From NCBI GenBank assembly GCA_902702965.1, contig CACRXP010001000.1, forward strand, positions 101,033 to 165,032: DNA of 64,000 nucleotides. Direction: 5' to 3'. Below the pieces are notes generated by a model. That model saw only the letters and a list, made by a program, of their open reading frames with translations. It searched no databases and had not been told where the DNA came from. This document shows, in pieces, positions 57,456 to 64,000 of the stretch (within the stretch, counting starts at the first letter, position 1; each line of letters starts with the position of its first letter). Position numbers and translations under genes: made by a program. The stretch is from Spirometra erinaceieuropaei. Its lineage: Eukaryota; Platyhelminthes; Cestoda; Diphyllobothriidea; Diphyllobothriidae.

Positions 57456-58621
57456 TGCCGCGAGTATGCGTGCGCTTTTCTTGATTACTCCTCCGCCTTC
57501 AATACCGTCCCGCGTCCTCTTCTCCTTTCCAAAACCTCCGCATGTGGCTCTCCAGGCTGGGTCGTCTCTTGGCTGAGCGATTATTTTAGCTTCCGCACCC
57601 AATTTGTCCAATCTGGCAAGCGAAAATCTTCGACCCTTCCCAATGACTGCGGTGTTCTTCAAGGTTCCATTCTATCCCCTCACCTTTTCTCCCTCCACAC
57701 TGATGATCTCAGGTCCCCTAATGACTCTCTTCTGGTCAAGTATGCTGACGATGTGGTTGTTGGACACCCTCTCAAAAGTCAGACACACCTCCGGTCTCTA
57801 AAGGATGGCCTTAACCATGTCCTAGCGTGGTCGGAGGAAAATGGTCTCCTAATTAACAACCAAAAATCCGTTCAGTGTATTTTTCGACTGCGGCCCTCTC
57901 CTAACCCTGATTCCTCTGACATTCTTCCTAATGAGGTATCCTCTTTCAGGTATCTCGGCGTTACTTTGTCCTCAAATCTTTCTTTTCCCCTCCATATTGA
58001 GTCCCTATTGATTAAAGTTCGTAAACTCCTTTACTACATTCGTCGTTTGCGTTCCTACTACACACCTCAACCCTTAGTCTGGCGATTCACTGATGCCTGC
58101 ATTCTTCCTCTTATCCTATACTGTTCTCCTGTCGTTTTTCCTGCTTTGTCAAAAAAGGATCTTTTAATTTTGAAACGAATCCTTCGCATGCTCTCTTCTG
58201 CTGCTGGCGTTTCTTATATTTTTTTAGTTGACACAATCTTACAACGACACTTCAATGCGGTCAAGCAATTTGCTGGTCGAATTCTAGATGACGTTGCCCA
58301 TCCCCTACATTCCGATCTTATGGCTGCCAAGTCTTCCCGCCCGATGCGCCGCAACTTCCGTCTTATACGCTATCGCACATCGGCTTATCGAGCCTCTGTA
58401 TTACCATTCCTAGCGCGCTATCTTACGTGCGAAGAGACAGAAATACAGAAGCTCAGACTTGAACTATCCCCATAATAATCGTTTCTTTGTGTTAAAATTT
58501 GACTCTTGAAAAATCTATTAGCTTATTTACTGCCCATAGTGAATGGAGCCAACTTTTTGTTGAAAATTTTGAACATATGATTTCAAAATAAAGCGCATTC
58601 TTTTCTCTCTCTCTCTCTCTC
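57456..58621 (+). mobile_element. non-LTR retrotransposon, reverse transcriptase 3' half
   Basis: One uninterrupted frame ends at TAA 58473-58475. It shows RT motif A as FLDYSSAFNTVP, motif B as CGVLQGSILSPHLF, motif C as VKYADD, then WSEENGLLINNQKSV and SSFRYLGVTLSS. The usual thumb region (YYIRRLRSYYTP, SRPMRRNFRLIRYRTS) follows. AATAAA lies at 58587 and a TC microsatellite closes the element at 58604-58621, as in LINEs of the CR1/Jockey type. The 5' part is missing. The intact RT frame suggests recent insertion. It lies in a TRPM intron, antisense to the gene. Confidence 0.9.
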
Positions 58622-58734
58622 AAAGAGATAGTGGCACCTTCCAAGGTAACTTGCACAGAACACTGCCAGAGGTGGGGGGGGGGAGGGGGGGGTCAATCAA
58701 TCGGCATGACATTTTAGGACGACGCATCACTTAC

Positions 58735-59025
58735 TGAATCCAATGTTAATTCCCGTCAGACGTTCATAGAGACTGCGTTTGCCTTGAGCCAGTCGATGTC
58801 TGCGTTTTCGCTCCTTCTCCTCGGCCCGTTCCGCCTCGTGTCTTTTCACGGCTGCCGAGAGAACACGACCGCGTTCCTCAGAGGTCAACTTCATTGTCTC
58901 CAGCCGATGGTGGCCCCGGTGTTTGCCTGCGAAGCTGGTCTTTCGGAGACCATGCAGGGTACTCAGTGTGGACTCTCGTGGCAACTCAAGGCGAGTCTTG
59001 ATTTGCTTTTCAGAACCACTACAGA
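58735..59025 (-). CDS. TRPM exon: charged linker before the end of the homology region
   Basis: The acceptor is CTTCTCAG and the donor GTAAGT. The 97-residue reading is highly charged, with an Arg/Lys/Glu-rich helix (ERAEEKERKRRHRLAQGKR) followed by SLYERLTGINIGF. TRPM channels have a variable charged linker at this place in the homology region, and the phase joins exactly to the next exon (A plus AA makes a Lys codon). Sequence alone would not identify it as TRPM; strand, phase and position do. The downstream intron of 2570 bp contains a complete-looking LINE fragment and a foldback element. Confidence 0.7.
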
Positions 59026-60721
59026 CTGAGAAGAGGCGTAGAGGTAAGTGAAGTGAAATTCGGGACATTTATGGGATTAATGCGCCTTAATGAACTTTAC
59101 GCGTATAAACTCTTTGCATGTAATATAATGTGTGCGCATAGGTAGTATCACGGCGATATCATCCCCCAGTCAGGCTACAGGACGTATATATATATATACA
59201 TATGTACGTAAGAGCTACAGTTTTGCAACGGTGTGCGTAAGGAGATTGCCTCAAAAAGATTTTTGCGGAGACGGTTTGCCAAGTATTTGCTGGTGAAGGA
59301 CTTCACAGGCAGTGTTTTAGGCCTGTTCTACCATAGTTTGCGAGTATATAAATGTGGCAGAGGGCACTCACCGGTCACGTTACAGTACCCACTCGCCTCG
59401 TTATGCTTAGGAGTTCGATCTAAAGTCCGGTAGGCATTTGTACAGCGACTCAAAGAAGAGGGTGGTCCTTCCCTGTATATGTGCATTACTAGTTTCTGTG
59501 CGACTGCCTACGGGGCTATAAATCGAGCCCCTAAGCACAACGGGACGCGTAAGTCCCGTAACGGGATTAGCGAACGTCTTCTACTGCGATTAATATGCCC
59601 AAGTGCAGCCGACAGGACAACGAGCCCGTGGATCACTGGTTAGAGAGTTAAACTCCTAACCAACAGAACGCCGATGTCAGGGGTTGGAAACCTAAGGTTG
59701 GGTATGACTGGCTGGCGATGGCTAATAAGTCAGAAATAGCCATTCCAGTCCCCAGTCTCTGTCAGTAATCCTTCTCTTTCTATAGCAGACCACTGCAGGA
59801 AAGACGCTCACCAATCAGGTTATGAGACGTACTCGCTCCGCTGAGTTTTAAGGCTCAATATAGAGTCTTTGCAGATGGCTGTGGCATAGAAGACTGTCTC
59901 CACGCTGAACCTTGTTTCTCATCGCGATCACCCGCCCCCAATCCTATCGACCCGTACCACAATCGCATACATGAACACTGTTCTTCGTTGCATCCGCATT
60001 CACTTCCCCTAGTGCGGAATCCCCATCCATCATGCCCACTTCGTCCGTTTGGGCAAAATCCCCGAATAGGATCCATTTTTTTCTAAATGACTTTCCACTT
60101 CTCCCGTAATACTATCTCGGTATACATACAACACCATATTTACGACATATATACACTTATTTCGAAAAAATGCCTAAGAATAGGTGGATCGGACAGCCTT
60201 TTTTCAGAGTGAGGAAGCCTAAAACAGAATTTCAAGGCTAAAATGCAACGAACTAGTCACTTCCGAAGGGAAAAACTTTTGTATTTTCGACCCGCTAGGG
60301 TTTAAAGTTGACTCCCCCATCGCGACAATGTCTCTTCCATGGCGCTTTTCTGGTACAAGGGTTTTTGCTTCAAGGTAAAAATATATGTCGAGGCAACCAT
60401 TACACTAGACATACAGGTAGTGTTCTAATTGTAAAAGGTCAAAAAACGGTCTAAAATGGTAAAGTTTTGAAAGGGCAGAAACCACCCAGAGGGCAGAGAA
60501 AAAATACGTTTGATGGAAGATATGAAACCCGTCATGAAACCGCCTCGTACGCTTCCAGATGGGAGGGGAGGAGGACTAACGAGAGAAGTGTGCTACTATT
60601 CAGGGGAGTGTCTTCGAGAGAACTGCAAGACCGTAGTATCAGTATGCAAAAAATATCTTTCGATTTAAGTCTGGGATCTAGTGGAGTCGTTTACGGTTCC
60701 CTAGGGGCAAAACTGTCTCAC
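59026..60721. other. presumed intron(s), missing exon not found
   Basis: If the exon at 60722 belongs to the channel, one exon of length 1 modulo 3 should be here. I could not identify it. A SINE copy lies at 59615. Confidence 0.4.
59615..59775 (+). repeat. tRNA-derived SINE, diverged copy
   Basis: Body GAGCCCGTGGATCACTGGTTAG, TTAAACTCCTAACCAACAG, then tail GGTTGGGTATGACTGGCTGG...CATTCCAGTCCCCAGTCTCTG. About a quarter of the bases differ from the best copy. Confidence 0.6.
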
Positions 60722-60857
60722 TCCTAGACGGCTGTCAATCCACTCTTGCGGAAACTCTGGGCGGCTCAGCCTGTCAGCTGCAATGGATGCCTCTGCTAGG
60801 CGGAAGAATTCCCACCCGCACATGTCGCTGGGGTCACCATCAGGTTGCAGGGTAGTG
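60722..60857 (-). CDS. possible further upstream exon (TRPM gene or neighbour)
   Basis: On the minus strand a good acceptor (pyrimidine tract ending TTCCAG) is followed by 45 open codons and a GTGAGA donor. The reading includes MCGWEFFRLAEASIAADRL and then PEFPQEWIDSRLG, a normal-looking protein composition. I do not recognise it as a named TRPM motif. It ends in phase 0, whereas the next exon found (58735-59025) needs one carried base, so at least one exon lies between them if they belong together. Its position and strand fit the 5' part of the channel gene. It could instead belong to a separate gene. Confidence 0.45.
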
Positions 60858-61154
60858 CTGGAAGACTAAAATGTCATCGACCCCTTGAAGGATCGGTGGG
60901 AAGAATGTTGCTTATGCCCATATTCTCTCTGTCTACCTCCCCCTCTCTCTCCTTCTCACCCTTCTCTCTCAGGGGACTTAAAAAACAGCGACCACGAGTG
61001 CTCAGCGAGGACGCAGGCGGCGTGTGAACTAATAAGGATTTGTTTGCTAGGGCCTGGAGCAACCCACAACAGCCCAACTCTTTCTCATTTCCCTTCCACT
61101 CTCACTCCGCCAGCAACACCCTGTCTTCCCCCGCCTTGGGGAGAATAATGCAAC

Positions 61155-61554
61155 NNNNNNNNNNNNNNNNNNNNNNNNNNNNNNNNNNNNNNNNNNNNNN
61201 NNNNNNNNNNNNNNNNNNNNNNNNNNNNNNNNNNNNNNNNNNNNNNNNNNNNNNNNNNNNNNNNNNNNNNNNNNNNNNNNNNNNNNNNNNNNNNNNNNNN
61301 NNNNNNNNNNNNNNNNNNNNNNNNNNNNNNNNNNNNNNNNNNNNNNNNNNNNNNNNNNNNNNNNNNNNNNNNNNNNNNNNNNNNNNNNNNNNNNNNNNNN
61401 NNNNNNNNNNNNNNNNNNNNNNNNNNNNNNNNNNNNNNNNNNNNNNNNNNNNNNNNNNNNNNNNNNNNNNNNNNNNNNNNNNNNNNNNNNNNNNNNNNNN
61501 NNNNNNNNNNNNNNNNNNNNNNNNNNNNNNNNNNNNNNNNNNNNNNNNNNNNNN
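61155..61554. other. assembly gap of exactly 400 N
   Basis: Scaffold gap. It lies about 300 bp beyond the last candidate exon and may hide upstream exons of the channel gene. Confidence 0.99.
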
Positions 61555-61933
61555 CTTGAGATGTTTTCACGCAGCCACAAACACACCCCAGGGGTCATGA
61601 CGGCCAGCCCTCAATAAAGGGAAATGCCGACTGTTCCCCTGGAAGCAGGGTAGGTCGGCACACACCACGGCCCCAGGAATGAATATGCCGGAAGTCAGCT
61701 GACATTTCGTGAGCCAATGGTGCCGTCCTGAAGGCACTGGTTGATGATCGCCAAACTTGGGCTCGAGCCTTGGACGTGTAGCAGCCTGGGCTTGAGGTAT
61801 CACTAACTGATGAGTCAGCAATGAACATTCCGGTTACCCTGCCTTTGTTAATACAGCCTCCCTGTGTGGGCTGTAGAGCTTCATCTCCAAGGCAAATCGG
61901 AAATGTGAAGCATTTTTTTCCCCGGTATTAATT

Positions 61934-62593
61934 GAAAACAGGCATGTACAGCAGAAGTTATTGAATCCAATAAATTTCGTGACGCCTTATCAACTGCAGC
62001 CCGTCTCTGCATAACATTGGTAACGAATGGAAGCGCACAGCAGTATGAATTTGTGCAGAATGCCAGTGCATAAGATCAAGGTCAAGGGCCGCTGAGCATT
62101 TACCTAATTGGCTTTTCAAACAGGAAAACAAAACCCCCGTTCGTCTATAACGAAACACCTGTTAAATAGCGGTCATGTTGTCGACCCTAAAACAGCTTTT
62201 CGAGTACTTGTCCGAGCGCATACAACTCGAACCTTGCGTTACTTGGAAGCAGCTTACATACGGAGGGAGAAACCAGACCTGTGCCAGCAGTTAGACCACT
62301 TGATCAATCTGCAATTACCCCGGTAGCGTTCACGCCTCAAGTTACTCGTGACTGTGATTTGTTGTTAACATTCCGTCTCCCTCTTTCCTATATGGGAACG
62401 TCTTTCATCTGTTTATTCATTGCCCTGAATCTTGACCTTGATCTTATGCGCTGACATTCTGCCCAAATTCATATTGCTGTGCGCTTCCATTCGCTACCTA
62501 TGTTATGCAGAGACGGGCTGCAGTTGATAAGGCGTCACGAAATTTATTGGATCCAATAAATTCTGTTGTACATGCCTGTTTTCAAATCGGAAA
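61934..62593. repeat. inverted repeat pair flanking a PLE fragment
   Basis: The left arm, about 61934-62098, reads from AAAACAGGCATGTACA to GATCAAGGTCAAG. The right arm, about 62430-62593, is its reverse complement, from CTTGACCTTGATCTTATGCG to TGTACATGCCTGTTTTC, with about 85-90 percent agreement by eye. The arms enclose the GIY-YIG fragment with almost nothing else. Penelope-like elements often have terminal pseudo-repeats in mixed orientation, so the unit may be one truncated element. Confidence 0.75.
62108..62326 (+). mobile_element. GIY-YIG end of a second Penelope-like family
   Basis: An open frame reads SITKHLLNSGHVVDPKTAF then RVLVRAHTTRTLRYLEAAYI and RREKPDLCQQL before a stop. The pattern SxxxKHxxxxGHxxD, followed by an EA-x-x-I-x-R-x-x-P-x-L-C tail, is the end of PLE GIY-YIG domains. 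It is unlike the four copies above, so it is a separate family. It sits exactly between two long inverted repeats (61934-62098 and 62430-62593). Confidence 0.65.
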
Positions 62594-62879
62594 TGCCAAT
62601 TTTCGGTTTAGAATCGGCATGAGTCTCTGAGAGGTCCTCCCATCTTAGTAACATAACCACTTGTAAACCGGTGGCATATCAGTGACAGTTTACCCAGTTG
62701 TCTCTCGAACGTCCTGCGTCCTGAAGCAGACATGAAATTCGGTATTCATACTGGTCCAAGATATTTAGACAACTGAAAGCGATACTGTGTCCGGGAGAGG
62801 ACGAGTGAACGATCACCATTTGCTGCAAAGAAAATGGAGAGCAAAGCTGAAAGACAGTCACAGCAAAGGTGAGTCCGAT

Positions 62880-63490
62880 TTTCAACCAAACTGTAAGACT
62901 TCAGAAGACGAAGATGCGATCGCTGGAGCAAGAAATTTATTGGCCTGACGTTTCGGATTCTCACTCGAATCTATCATCAGAGACATTCGCAGATAAAGGT
63001 GATGGTGGCAACAGGAGTGCAGTATTTATAGCACGTGCCTGCCGTGGGACCGTATGCGCACTGCAATTAACAGTTCTCGCAATCGCCGCTGGGGTCGTAA
63101 TTGATGCGGCGGTGGCTTGGCGGTCCGAGTCCGAGTTGTTAATTGCCGCGATTTCGTCATCCGTGCTCGATGCTGGTGTGACGATTGCTCGGCAAACTGG
63201 CTCATTGTCACTGGGATAATTGCTCGCCCGCGCCCTCCCCACGTGACTGATTCCCCTGCCCAGGAAAAATCTAAGCACGGAATATGGTACCGGGAGGTCA
63301 TTGTGCTTGTTGATGGATTGCGGGCCTGAGAACCATGACTCGAGCAGCCCGCGGCTCACGCAGTTGTCACCCCTTGCGAGGATTTCGGCCTCTTGAAATT
63401 TTGAAAATATGGCCGGGTCCCGTCGAGTGTGCCGCCACCTGAGAGCTAGCGTCCCCCCGCCTCACTGCTGCTGCGTGCTCGGCAATTCGC
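62880..63490 (-). mobile_element. Penelope-like element, GIY-YIG end (copy 3, longest C-terminal frame)
   Basis: Minus strand from about 63480: RIAEHAAAVRRGDASSQVAA, HSTGPGHIFK, a one-base shift, AEILARGDNCVSRGLLESWF, SGPQSINKHNDLPVPYSVLR, then an open stretch of about 110 codons ending VSDDRFE and TGA. The last codons and the stop lie inside the hammerhead-like motif at 62943-62984. The reading matches copies 1 and 2 where they overlap. An in-frame TAG near 63480 and the shift show it is not active as it stands. Confidence 0.82.
62943..62984 (-). ncRNA. hammerhead-ribozyme-like motif (PLE copy 3)
   Basis: Minus strand: GTCT, CTGATGA, TAGATTC GAGTGA GAATCC, GAAAC, GTC, AGGC. Stem I is 4 bp, stem II five pairs plus an A-C mismatch at its base, and stem III the palindrome ACGT. 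The TGA in the stem II loop is the stop codon of the PLE reading frame. The three copies agree at every core position although they differ elsewhere, which suggests the motif was under constraint when the elements were active. Confidence 0.7.
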
Positions 63491-63599
63491 TACGGAGTAA
63501 TCTATCTGTATGACTTTAGTTATCCCTAAGATTAGGCTCGCACAAGAGTTAGAACCTCTAGCTGATGGAAAGCACGAACTCCGAGGTAGCTTTATCGTA

Positions 63600-63700
63600 C
63601 AGTAGGGAGCCTACCTCATGAAATGTCATGGTCGAAATTTGAGCGAGAAGTATACCACACATTTGGTGTTCTTATTTGTGTTTATTAAAGTGAGTTGGGA
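63600..63700. mobile_element. left-end fragment of the palindromic family
   Basis: CAGTAGGGAGCCTACCTCATGA after TA, followed by AATGTCATGGTCGAAATTT, matches the left terminus of the family. The resemblance fades within about 60-100 bases. Confidence 0.45.
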
Positions 63701-63879
63701 CACAGAAAGCCACTAACGGAAGAAAGGTTCATTTCAAGTCTATTTTATTGAAGGAAAAGAGGCCAGATTTGGGCTAAATCTGACCATTCTTGATATCCAG
63801 CTAATTCCCTACGTTGAGGAAATTTGCTGATCAAAACTTTATGTTTACGTCCATTGTGCTGTAAACAAAGATTAATAGG

Positions 63880-63948
63880 CAGAATGGTATTACCGACAAA
63901 GACAAGGGAGACTGGAATGGCCATTTCTGGCTTATTAGCCGTCATCAA
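63880..63948 (-). repeat. SINE tail fragment
   Basis: TATTACCGACAAAGACAAGG through GGCCATTTCTGGCTTATTAG and CCGTCATCA; reverse-strand tail only. Other tail remnants lie at 4140-4215, 37915-37955 and 51285-51350 (+), and at 19145-19290 (-). Confidence 0.65.
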
Positions 63949-64000
63949 TATAAACTGGAAAAGTACGGGATAGATCCCGTCTGGGAACGGAAAATTTGAT

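Noticed and set aside
59855..60076. Minus-strand frame as the missing TRPM exon
   Set aside because: No TRPM-like motif and no splice sites giving the required phase.

Overview
The window is repeat-rich invertebrate nuclear DNA, and its one clear host gene is on the minus strand. The most likely source is a parasitic flatworm, probably a large-genome diphyllobothriidean tapeworm. That assignment is inference: it rests on a TRPM ion channel resembling the praziquantel-receptor type of flatworm TRPM, TTAGGG-like interstitial repeats, Penelope-like elements, and a dense load of tRNA-derived SINEs and foldback elements. There are no operons, ribosome-binding sites or CRISPR arrays. A run of exactly 400 N (61155-61554) shows this is assembled scaffold.

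Host gene. Between about 59.0 kb and 32.157 kb the minus strand carries fifteen exons of a TRPM-family cation channel. Read right to left they encode a charged linker, the end of the TRPM homology region, a pre-S1 helix, S1 to S6 with pore, the TRP helix, and a C-terminal coiled coil with stop. All splice sites chosen are GT/AG, and the exon phases join without a break: 3080 bp gives a two-base carry-over, 1025 residues and a stop. A possible further 5' exon lies at 60722-60857; the N-terminus is outside the window or hidden by the gap. Introns run from 43 bp to 4.6 kb, and the large ones are full of mobile elements. A weaker two-exon gene candidate, also minus, ends near 22.8-23.2 kb.

Mobile elements. 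(1) Penelope-like retroelement (PLE) remnants with GIY-YIG endonuclease coding: 13.7-14.6 kb (+), 17.0-17.5 kb (-), 52.0-52.4 kb (+), 62.9-63.5 kb (-), and another family at 62.1-62.3 kb (+) between inverted repeats. Three of them end in a hammerhead-ribozyme-like motif. (2) A non-LTR reverse transcriptase at 57.46-58.62 kb (+) inside a TRPM intron, and an RTE-like fragment at 39.86-40.23 kb (-). (3) A solo LTR at 34833-35228 with a perfect 5-bp target duplication, two consensus heat-shock elements and a TATA box; a weaker solo LTR at 26336-26706. (4) A family of nearly palindromic 1-2 kb elements flanked by TA with CAGT-type ends. (5) A second foldback family at 48.55-49.15 and 56.71-57.27 kb. 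(6) Two tRNA-related SINE-like families, one of them in inverted pairs.

Layout. 0-22 kb: repeats and PLE pieces only. 22.6-23.2 kb: small exon candidates. 23.8-31.2 kb: two well preserved foldback elements and anonymous DNA. 32.2-60.9 kb: the TRPM gene. 61-64 kb: gap, PLE fragments and SINE tails. Everything outside the TRPM exons appears to be decaying mobile or simple-sequence DNA.
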